Of a stretch of 64,000 bases of DNA, positions 8,756 through 15,440 are shown piece by piece (position 1 is the stretch's first letter; every line of letters starts with the position of its first letter). The translations under genes and the position numbers were made by a program. Location of the stretch: assembly GCF_015354505.1 (NCBI RefSeq), contig NZ_JACAFP010000006.1, positions 62,001 through 126,000 of the forward strand, given 5' to 3'. This stretch comes from Microbacterium sp. UFMG61. Lineage in GTDB: Bacteria > Actinomycetota > Actinomycetes > Actinomycetales > Microbacteriaceae. The notes below the pieces were generated by a model that made no database searches, was not told the DNA's origin, and worked only from the letters and a program-made list of their open reading frames with translations.

Positions 8756-9604
8756 TCAGCGCTTGTGGTCGCTCGGGCCGTCGCCGCGCCGGCGCAGGTA
8801 GCGCTCGAACGCCTGGGCGATCGCGTCGCCGGATGCATCCGGGGAGTCCCACGTGTCCCTGGTCTGCTCGAGCTGGCGGATGTACTCCGCCATGTCCTCG
8901 TCGTCGGCCGCGGCGGCATCGATCGATGCCTCCCACGCGGCGGCCTCGGTGCGCAGATTGCTGTTCGCGACCACGACTCCGGTCAGCTCCTCCAAGCGGT
9001 CGAGGAGCGCCAACGTGACCTTCGGCGAGGGGGTGGCGGATGCCACGTAGTGCGGCACGCTCGCCCAGAGACTCGCCGTCGGGATCCCCGCGCTCTCGGC
9101 GAAATGCTCGAAGACGCTGAGGATGCCCACGGGACCCTCATACATCGAGCGCTCGAGGCCATGGGCCTCGCGCACCTGGTCGTTCTGACTCGAGGCGAAG
9201 ATCGAGATCGGCCGTGTGTGCGGCACATCCGAGAGCATCGCGCCCAGCGTGACGAGGCCGGTGACGTCGTCGCGCAGTGCGATGTCGATGAACTCCGCGG
9301 CGAAGGACTGCCAGGTCCGCGCCGGCTCCACGCCGGTGAGCACCCAGAATTCGGGCCCCGGTCCGGGATTGCGCGGACGCCAGAGACCGGCCTCGGGCCA
9401 GGTGAGCCGACGGCGCCCCTCGGCATCCATCTTCGTCGCGGGTCGCGTGTACTGGTAGTCGAAGTACAGCTCCGGATCGACCGAATGGACGAGGTCGTAG
9501 TCCGTATTCGCGCGCAGCGCCGCGACCGCGCCGCTCGCCGCCTCTCCGGCATCGTTCCAGCCATCGAAGGCGGCGATGACGATGCGTGAACCGAGAACAT
9601 CCAT
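8756..9604 (-). CDS. PAC2 family protein (proteasome-assembly-chaperone-like fold)
   Basis: 282 residues with GGGAG upstream of the ATG. The N-terminus GSRIVIAAFDGWNDAGEAAS and the central TLGAMLSDVPHTRP block are typical of actinobacterial PAC2 proteins, which share a fold with eukaryotic proteasome assembly chaperones. The biochemical role in bacteria is not established. The position matters: in mycobacteria the homologue sits on the edge of the Pup-proteasome locus near trmI, and here it lies next to HAD-trmI although the proteasome genes are gone. Divergent from the HAD gene, with 91 bases between. Confidence 0.85.
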   Translation of the reverse strand: MDVLGSRIVIAAFDGWNDAGEAASGAVAALRANTDYDLVHSVDPELYFDYQYTRPATKMDAEGRRRLTWPEAGLWRPRNPGPGPEFWVLTGVEPARTWQSFAAEFIDIALRDDVTGLVTLGAMLSDVPHTRPISIFASSQNDQVREAHGLERSMYEGPVGILSVFEHFAESAGIPTASLWASVPHYVASATPSPKVTLALLDRLEELTGVVVANSNLRTEAAAWEASIDAAAADDEDMAEYIRQLEQTRDTWDSPDASGDAIAQAFERYLRRRGDGPSDHKR

Positions 9605-9683
9605 CGGGGTCTCCCTTCGTGGTCGCCGGAACCCTATCCCTCCAGGCTAGCCCGCCCGGACGGGGAGCGGGCGCAGCCACGGG

Positions 9684-9689
9684 TAACAT
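9684..9689 (+). promoter_or_regulatory. -10 box TAACAT of the HAD-trmI unit
   Basis: TAACAT sits six bases before GTG 9696 without a Shine-Dalgarno, suggesting a leaderless mRNA for the HAD gene and the overlapping trmI. Confidence 0.5.
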
Positions 9690-9695
9690 GGTTCG

Positions 9696-10379
9696 GTGAG
9701 CAGACAGCCCCGCGCGATCCTCTGGGACATGGACGGAACCCTCGTCGACACGGAACCGTACTGGATGGCCGCCGAGACCTCGCTGGTCGAATCCTTCGGG
9801 GGAACCTGGACGCACGAGGATGCTCTGCAACTCGTCGGCAACGGGCTGATCGACAGCGCGATCATCCTGCAGAACGCCGGTGTCGACATGGAGGCCGAGG
9901 CGATCATCTCCCTGCTCACCGACGGGGTGCAGCATGCGCTCAGAACGCAGGGCATCCCCTTCCGCCCCGGCGCGCGGGAACTGTTGCAGAGCCTCCGCAG
10001 AGTCGGCATACCGACGGGGCTCGTGACGATGTCACTGCGCCGGATGGCCCTCGGGGTCGTCGACCTCATGGAGTTCGAGGCGTTCGACATCGTCGTCGCG
10101 GGCGACGACGTCACGAACCCGAAACCGCACCCCGAGCCCTACCTGCATGCCGCGTCGCTGCTCGAGATCGACATCGCGGACGCCGTGGTGATCGAGGACT
10201 CCCCGACGGGGCTGCGCGCGGGACTCGCGGCGGGCGCCGTCGCGCTCGGCGTGCCGCACATCGTGTCTCTCGATCATGTCGGGGCCCACGAGCTCTGGCC
10301 CACCCTCGAAGGCCGAACCGCGGCCGACCTGATCGATCTCTTCGACCGCCAGGCATCTACGACCGGAGCCACCCGATGA
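9696..10379 (+). CDS. HAD-superfamily phosphatase (subfamily IA, beta-phosphoglucomutase-like)
   Basis: 227 residues from GTG. HAD motifs: WDMDGTLVDTE with nucleophile D11 and general acid D13, the TGLVTMS threonine/serine motif, NPKPHPEPYL with the lysine, and VIEDSPTGLRAG with the metal-binding aspartate. An alpha-helical C1-type cap lies between motifs I and II. The family hydrolyses phosphate esters of sugars or nucleotides; substrate not readable. Stop and trmI start overlap (ATGA at 10376-10379), so translation is coupled, an arrangement often kept next to trmI in actinobacteria. Confidence 0.87.
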   Translation: MSRQPRAILWDMDGTLVDTEPYWMAAETSLVESFGGTWTHEDALQLVGNGLIDSAIILQNAGVDMEAEAIISLLTDGVQHALRTQGIPFRPGARELLQSLRRVGIPTGLVTMSLRRMALGVVDLMEFEAFDIVVAGDDVTNPKPHPEPYLHAASLLEIDIADAVVIEDSPTGLRAGLAAGAVALGVPHIVSLDHVGAHELWPTLEGRTAADLIDLFDRQASTTGATR

Positions 10380-11440
10380 CCGACGCCACCGCGCCGACCG
10401 AGAAGACCGCGCCGAACGCTCCGACCGAGAGCGGCGCGTCGAGGCCGAGCGGCCCGTTTCGAGCGGGGGATCGCGTGCAGCTCACGGGGCCGAAGGGCCG
10501 TCTGCACACCGTCACCCTCCGCGAAGACGGCGAGTTGCACACCCACCAGGGCGTGCTCCGTCACCGCGACCTCATCGGACTGCCCGACGGCTCCGTCGTG
10601 CCGAACAGCTCGGGCCACGATTACCTGGCGCTTCGGCCTCTGCTTCGGGACTTCGCCATGTCGATGCCCCGCGGTGCGGCCATCGTCTATCCGAAGGATG
10701 CCGCGCAGATCGTGATGCAGGCGGACATCTTCCCGGGGGCGGTTGTGGTCGAGGCCGGCGTGGGGTCCGGAGCACTGTCGCTGTCGCTGCTGCGAGCGAT
10801 CGGCCCGGCCGGTCGTCTGGTGTCCTTCGAGCGCAGGGACGACTTCGCCGAGGTCGCCCGCGGCAACGTCGAGACCTTCTTCGGCGAGATGCCTGACACC
10901 TGGAACGTCGTCGTCGGCGATCTCGCCGAGGCGCTGCCTTCGGAGTTCCCGTCGGGCTCCGTCGACCGGGTCGTGCTCGACATGCTGGCTCCCTGGGAGT
11001 GCATGGACGTGGTGGCCGAGGCTCTCACGCCGGGTGGCGTCGTCCTCTGCTACGTCGCGACAGCGACTCAGCTCTCACGTGTGGCCGAGTACATTCGCGG
11101 TACCGGACTCTTCACCGACCCCGACGCATCCGAGACCATGGTCCGCGGATGGCACGTCGAGGGGCTCGCCGTGCGACCCGATCACCGCATGGTCGCTCAC
11201 ACCGGCTTCCTGTTGACCGCACGCCGGCTCGCTCCGGGTGCGATCGCACCGTCTGTGAAGCGCCGAGCGTCGAAGAGCAGCTACGGCGACGACGACGTCG
11301 AGCTCTGGACACCGGGCGCGGTGGGCGATCGGGTGATCAACGACAAGAATCTGCGCAAGCGAGCTCGCGAGGCGGCGAAGGCGGCGGAAGGCGCGCGCAT
11401 CGCAGCGGCATCGCGCGAATCCGACGTCACGACGGAATAG
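10376..11440 (+). CDS. trmI: tRNA (adenine58-N1)-methyltransferase TrmI
   Basis: 354 residues. After a ~25-residue Thr/Ala-rich leader come the small beta domain (GDRVQLTGPKGRLHTVTL), the RPLLRDFAMSMPRGAAIVYPKD linker, and the SAM-binding Rossmann core with VVVEAGVGSGALSLSLL (motif I) and VLDMLAPW (motif IV). By homology it methylates A58 in the T-loop of tRNA as a tetramer. The C-terminal ~60 basic residues (RRASKSSYG to the end) are an extension. Overlaps the HAD gene by four bases; its own TAG stop is part of the putative -10 of the next gene. Confidence 0.93.
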   Translation: MTDATAPTEKTAPNAPTESGASRPSGPFRAGDRVQLTGPKGRLHTVTLREDGELHTHQGVLRHRDLIGLPDGSVVPNSSGHDYLALRPLLRDFAMSMPRGAAIVYPKDAAQIVMQADIFPGAVVVEAGVGSGALSLSLLRAIGPAGRLVSFERRDDFAEVARGNVETFFGEMPDTWNVVVGDLAEALPSEFPSGSVDRVVLDMLAPWECMDVVAEALTPGGVVLCYVATATQLSRVAEYIRGTGLFTDPDASETMVRGWHVEGLAVRPDHRMVAHTGFLLTARRLAPGAIAPSVKRRASKSSYGDDDVELWTPGAVGDRVINDKNLRKRAREAAKAAEGARIAAASRESDVTTE

Positions 11441-11443
11441 ACT
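11438..11443 (+). promoter_or_regulatory. -10 box TAGACT formed by the trmI stop codon
   Basis: TAGACT begins with the TAG stop of trmI and ends seven bases before GTG 11451. It would give the FKBP-like/pafB/pafC genes their own leaderless promoter even though they follow trmI by only ten bases. Confidence 0.45.
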
Positions 11444-11450
11444 GGAGCGC

Positions 11451-12362
11451 GTGCGTAAAACGTCCGCCGTTCTGGCCACTCTCAGCCTCGCCGTCCTCGC
11501 TCTGACCGGGTGCACTGCGGCACCGACGTTCGCCGGCGCGGCCTGCGATCGCTCGGGTTCGTCGAGCGTCGCTGACTCCGTGACGGTCGAGGGTGACCTC
11601 GGTGAGACTCCCGACGTCACGGTGTTCACCCCGGTGAAGTCATCGTCCACCTCGTTCTCCGATGCGGTCGTCGGCGACGGCGAGGCGCTGACGACCTCGG
11701 TCCAGCCCCTGGTGCTCGACATCACGTTCTACGGCGGCGACAGCGGCGACAAGCTCTACGAGTCGGAGTACAACGGCGACCTCAGCCGCGTGCACAACAT
11801 CGCCTACTGGGCCCAGCGGTCGCCGGGTCTCGAGTCGGTTCTCGAGTGTGCGACCGGCGGTACGCGCACCGTCGCCGTCCTGACGCCCGAGGACTTCGGC
11901 GAGACCAACGTCGAGGCGTTCGGGCTTGCTGACGGTGAGAACGTCGTCGCGGTCATCGATGTCCTCGACGTGCACCTTGCCAAGGCCGAGGGAGCCTCGC
12001 GGTTCAACGACGCGCGCGGTCTCCCGACGGTGGTGCGTGCTCCCGACGGAACCCCCGGAATCATCATCCCCGACAGCGCCGCTCCGACCTCGACGATCAC
12101 GCAGACGCTGATCGAGGGCGACGGAGCGGAAGTCGAGAAGGACTCGGTCGTCGTGACGAACATCATGGCCGTCGGGTGGGACGACAAGACCGTCGTCTCG
12201 AGCACCTGGGGTGCGGAGCCCAACATCGGCATCGCAGCCGCGGAACTCGTCGGCGCGACCGTCGGCTCTCAGTTGCTCGTCGTGGCGCCCGGGGCCGAGG
12301 GGGCTTCTGCGACCGCCATCGTCGTCGACATCCTGGGGACCGTTCCCGTTCCGGAGCAGTGA
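11451..12362 (+). CDS. FKBP-type peptidyl-prolyl isomerase-like lipoprotein (degenerate), proteasome-locus neighbour
   Basis: 303 residues with a lipoprotein signal: basic MRKTS, a hydrophobic stretch, and the lipobox LTGC (Cys near residue 22). The rest looks like two FKBP-type halves; the second contains VVVTNIMAVGWDDKTVVSSTWG and ELVGATVGSQLLVVAP, following FKBP strand order but lacking the usual FDSS and VIPGW active-site residues, so isomerase activity is doubtful. Expected outside the membrane, anchored by Lgt/Lnt. In other actinobacteria an FKBP-like gene lies between pafA and pafB; here it directly follows trmI. Its stop overlaps the pafB start by one base. Confidence 0.8.
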   Translation: MRKTSAVLATLSLAVLALTGCTAAPTFAGAACDRSGSSSVADSVTVEGDLGETPDVTVFTPVKSSSTSFSDAVVGDGEALTTSVQPLVLDITFYGGDSGDKLYESEYNGDLSRVHNIAYWAQRSPGLESVLECATGGTRTVAVLTPEDFGETNVEAFGLADGENVVAVIDVLDVHLAKAEGASRFNDARGLPTVVRAPDGTPGIIIPDSAAPTSTITQTLIEGDGAEVEKDSVVVTNIMAVGWDDKTVVSSTWGAEPNIGIAAAELVGATVGSQLLVVAPGAEGASATAIVVDILGTVPVPEQ

Positions 12363-13351
12363 TGGCGACCCGGATTCCCGCGGAGGAGCGCCTGACGAAT
12401 CTCGTCGTGGCGCTCATGGCCACGGAGATCGGGTTGACCAAGCAGCAGATCCTCGACAACGTCTCGGGATACCGCCAGCGCGCGGATGCCGGCGCGAGGT
12501 CGGATGCGCTCGAGAAGATGTTCGAGCGTGACAAGGACGAGCTTCGCACGCTCGGGGTGCCCGTCGAGACCATCGGCGATCTCGCAGATCCGAACGACCT
12601 GCGAGAGGCTCGCTACCGTATTCCGCAGGCGGAATATGACCTCCCGGACGACATCGTCTTCTCTCCGGCGGAACTGGCTGTGCTGCAGCTGGCCGGAAGC
12701 GTGTGGAGCGCAGAGTCCGCCTCGGGCGACGCCAAGGCCGGCGTCCGGAAGATCCGAGCCCTCGGTATCGACGGCGATGAGCCCATCATCGGCTTCGCGC
12801 CGCGCATCACAGCACGGGATGCCGCATTTCCCCAGCTGCAAGAGGCGATCGAGAAGTGCCGGGTGGTCGTCTTCGACTACCTCAAGCCCGGCGAGCAGAC
12901 ACCGCGCCGGAGAAGCATCCGTCCGCTCGCGCTCGTCGACTATGAGGCACGCTGGCATGTCTACGGCGTCGACGTCGACATCGAGGCCGACCGCATGTTC
13001 CTGCTCAGTCGTATCGTCGGTGACGTGCGCGTGACCGCGACGTCGTTCGACGCCGATCTTCGAGAGGGAGCGGGGGAGCGAGCTCTGTCCGGCCTCGAGA
13101 AGGTGGCGGCTCAGAACGCCGCACTGCTCGAGGTCACTCCCGGGACCGAGGCGGCCCTGCGGCTCGGGCGCCGAGCCGCGCCCGCGAAACAGGGCATCCA
13201 GGTGCCCTTCGTCGACCTGCACATCCTCGCCGACGAGCTCGCCTCTTACGGCCCTGAGGTTCGCGTCGTCGAGCCGGCCGCGCTGCGCGACGCGGTGATC
13301 GCCAGGCTCACCGCCGTCGTCGCCGCGAACTCCGATCAGGAGGATTCCTGA
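12362..13351 (+). CDS. pafB: PafB, WYL-domain transcriptional regulator
   Basis: 329 residues starting at ATG 12362, overlapping the upstream stop (TGATG). An N-terminal winged helix (EERLTNLVVALMATEIGLTK) is followed by a central WYL domain (PLALVDYEARWHVYGVD, where WHV stands for WYL) and a C-terminal WCX-like region. PafB and PafC form a heterodimer that activates LexA-independent DNA-damage promoters in mycobacteria; the name reflects linkage to pafA, not a proteasome function. Here pafA is missing and the pair survives, which fits an independent regulatory role. A one-base overlap with pafC implies stoichiometric expression. Confidence 0.93.
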   Translation: MATRIPAEERLTNLVVALMATEIGLTKQQILDNVSGYRQRADAGARSDALEKMFERDKDELRTLGVPVETIGDLADPNDLREARYRIPQAEYDLPDDIVFSPAELAVLQLAGSVWSAESASGDAKAGVRKIRALGIDGDEPIIGFAPRITARDAAFPQLQEAIEKCRVVVFDYLKPGEQTPRRRSIRPLALVDYEARWHVYGVDVDIEADRMFLLSRIVGDVRVTATSFDADLREGAGERALSGLEKVAAQNAALLEVTPGTEAALRLGRRAAPAKQGIQVPFVDLHILADELASYGPEVRVVEPAALRDAVIARLTAVVAANSDQEDS

Positions 13352-14340
13352 TGAGTGCTCAGTCGAAGCCGCTGTTGGCCTCGGATCGTGTTCGGGTCTA
13401 CCTCACGCTCGTGCCCTATCTGCTCGAACTCGGTCAGGTGTCGCTCGCTGAAGCCGCGGAGGAGTTCGGGGTGACCCCGAGCGAGATGCGTCAGATGGTC
13501 GAGAAGCTCACCGTCATCGGGCTGCCCGGTGACGCCGGTTTCTGGCAGCAGCCGCAGGAACTGTTCGACATCAACTGGGATCTCCTCGATCAGGAAGACA
13601 TCATCGAGATCACGAATGACGTCGCGCTTCGGCGAGTGCCGAGGTTCACCGCTCGGGAAGCAGCGGCTCTGCTGGCCGGACTCCAGATGGTTGCGGCCGT
13701 GCCCGCGGTCTCGGACTCGGGACTCGTCAGTGGCCTGATCTCGAAGCTCTCCCGAGGTGCGGCGGATGCGCCCGCGGAGGTCGTGGTCGCGCCGAGCGCG
13801 GTCGACGAGGTGCGGCAGGTGGTCTCGCAGGCGGTTCAGCAGGGCGTCGCCGTCGCTTTCACATATCAGGCTCCTGATGCGGCGCCGACCACGCGCACCG
13901 TCGACCCCGTGCAGATCCTGATCACCAACGCGCAGTGGTACCTGCAGGGCTGGTGCCACATGCGCGAGGCCATGCGCACCTTCCACCTCGACCGCGTGAG
14001 TGACGCCCGCCTCACCGACATCCCGATCACGCACGCCGGCGATCAGGTGCCGGAGGCCTTCAGCGCGATCGATGAGGAAGGCGAGGTTCGTGTGCGGCTC
14101 CCCGAGCGAGTCGCTCCACTCCTCGGCGACTTCCTCAGCTCGGACGACATGGTCATCGAGGACGGCATCGTCACGGCGAGACTGCGACTTGCGGATCCTC
14201 GGGGGATCAAACGCTTCGCCGGACGATTCGGGTGCGCTCTCGACGTGGTCGAGCCCGCCATCGCTCGCGCTGCCGCCCGGGAGTGGGCTGCGGCAGGACT
14301 CGCCCTCTACCGTGACCCGGACCAGGGCGACGCCGGTTAG
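13351..14340 (+). CDS. pafC: PafC, WYL-domain transcriptional regulator
   Basis: 329 residues, the same length as PafB, with ATG overlapping the pafB stop by one base. An N-terminal helix-turn-helix region (VYLTLVPYLLELGQVSLAEA, then EFGVTPSEMRQMVEKL) is followed by a WYL domain with a literal WYL (NAQWYLQGWCHMREAMRTF) and a C-terminal extension (WCX). The WYL domain is thought to sense single-stranded nucleic acid or another damage signal. The pair may act on the TGTC-type promoters seen at the helicase and polA genes in this window; that link is inference. The TAG stop begins the putative -10 of tatA. Confidence 0.93.
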   Translation: MSAQSKPLLASDRVRVYLTLVPYLLELGQVSLAEAAEEFGVTPSEMRQMVEKLTVIGLPGDAGFWQQPQELFDINWDLLDQEDIIEITNDVALRRVPRFTAREAAALLAGLQMVAAVPAVSDSGLVSGLISKLSRGAADAPAEVVVAPSAVDEVRQVVSQAVQQGVAVAFTYQAPDAAPTTRTVDPVQILITNAQWYLQGWCHMREAMRTFHLDRVSDARLTDIPITHAGDQVPEAFSAIDEEGEVRVRLPERVAPLLGDFLSSDDMVIEDGIVTARLRLADPRGIKRFAGRFGCALDVVEPAIARAAAREWAAAGLALYRDPDQGDAG

Positions 14341-14343
14341 ACT
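14338..14343 (+). promoter_or_regulatory. -10 box TAGACT formed by the pafC stop codon (tatA promoter)
   Basis: TAGACT, again starting with an upstream TAG stop, lies 23 bases before tatA ATG 14367, which has AAGGAG in its short leader. Same hexamer and same stop-codon trick as at 11438. Confidence 0.4.
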
Positions 14344-14366
14344 CTAGAAAACGACGAAGGAGAATC

Positions 14367-14627
14367 ATGGGCGCTTTCGGTTGGCCACATCTGCTGATCA
14401 TCCTCGCCGTCATCCTGCTGCTTTTCGGCGCGGCGAAGCTGCCGGCGCTGGCCAAGAGCCTCGGTCAGTCCGCCCGGGTCTTCAAGGGCGAGATGAAGGC
14501 TATGAAGAACGACGACGCTTCGGACGAGACGAACAAGGACGCTGCGGCACCGCAGCAGTCCGTCGCTCCGGAGACGACGGTGACGGCTCGCGACTCCGAC
14601 CCGGGTCAGCCTCCTCGATCCGCCTGA
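14367..14627 (+). CDS. tatA: Twin-arginine translocase subunit TatA
   Basis: 86 residues with AAGGAG upstream. One N-terminal transmembrane helix (GWPHLLIILAVILLLFG), the FGAAKLP hinge, an amphipathic helix (LPALAKSLGQSARVFKGEM), then a hydrophilic Asp/Thr/Pro-rich tail. TatA oligomers form the pore for folded Tat substrates with TatC. The order pafC-tatA-tatC-helY is conserved in actinobacteria. Three bases separate it from tatC. No tatB is present in the window; high-GC Gram-positives often carry it elsewhere. Confidence 0.96.
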   Translation: MGAFGWPHLLIILAVILLLFGAAKLPALAKSLGQSARVFKGEMKAMKNDDASDETNKDAAAPQQSVAPETTVTARDSDPGQPPRSA

Positions 14628-14630
14628 TCC

Positions 14631-15440
14631 GTGTCGGCTCTGGATTCCGCCGACCGACAGGCGCCGAGCCGCGACAAGCGGATGTCGCTCGGATCGCACC
14701 TGATCGAGCTCCGCAAGCGTCTGGTGTTCGCTGCGGCTGCTCTGGTGGTCGGCATGATCATCGCCTTCATCGTCACAGGGCCGATCATCGATCTTCTCTC
14801 GATCCCGATTCGCACGATCGCCGAGCAGCAGGGCAAAGAGTATGTCGGGCTCAACTTCACCACCGTGACGAGCGGGTTCGATCTGCGGATGCGCATCGCC
14901 TTCGCGATCGGTCTCTTGATCTCGGCGCCCGTCTGGCTCTGGCAGATCTGGGCGTTCATCATGCCTGGCCTCACGAAGAAGGAGACCCAGTACACCTGGG
15001 GGTTCCTCGGCGCGGCGATTCCCCTCTTCTTCGGCGGGTGCACGGTCGCGTTCTTCGTGCTGCCGCACGTGATCGAGATCATGGCGGGGTTCGTCCCGCA
15101 GGGCATGGCGCAGTTCTTCGACTATTCGGCGTACTACGACTTCGTGTTCAAATTCCTCCTCGTGGTCGGCATCGCCTTCGTGCTTCCCGTGTTCCTCGTC
15201 GCGCTCAACCTTGCGGGGGTGGTCTCGGGCAAGGAGATCCTGAAGGGATGGCGTGTCGCGATCCTCGTGTGCACGCTGTTCGCCGCGGTGACCACGCCGC
15301 CCGCCGATGTGTTCTCGATGCTGCTGCTCATGGGCGCGATGATCGTGCTCTACTTCGCGGCGACGCTGGTCTCGATGCTCTTCGACCGTCGTAAGCGCAG
15401 ACTCGACAGTGCCGCGGGCGTCGTGCCCGACGCCGCATGA
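14631..15440 (+). CDS. tatC: Twin-arginine translocase subunit TatC
   Basis: 269 residues from GTG. TatC hallmarks: the N-terminal MSLGSHLIELRKRLVF with the signal-peptide-binding Glu, six hydrophobic helices, the PVWLWQIWAFIMPGLTKKE loop, and a C-terminal basic tail (FDRRKRRL). It recognises twin-arginine signal peptides in the cytoplasmic membrane and recruits TatA. The stop overlaps the helY start by four bases (ATGA at 15437-15440), coupling translocase and helicase expression. Confidence 0.96.
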   Translation: MSALDSADRQAPSRDKRMSLGSHLIELRKRLVFAAAALVVGMIIAFIVTGPIIDLLSIPIRTIAEQQGKEYVGLNFTTVTSGFDLRMRIAFAIGLLISAPVWLWQIWAFIMPGLTKKETQYTWGFLGAAIPLFFGGCTVAFFVLPHVIEIMAGFVPQGMAQFFDYSAYYDFVFKFLLVVGIAFVLPVFLVALNLAGVVSGKEILKGWRVAILVCTLFAAVTTPPADVFSMLLLMGAMIVLYFAATLVSMLFDRRKRRLDSAAGVVPDAA

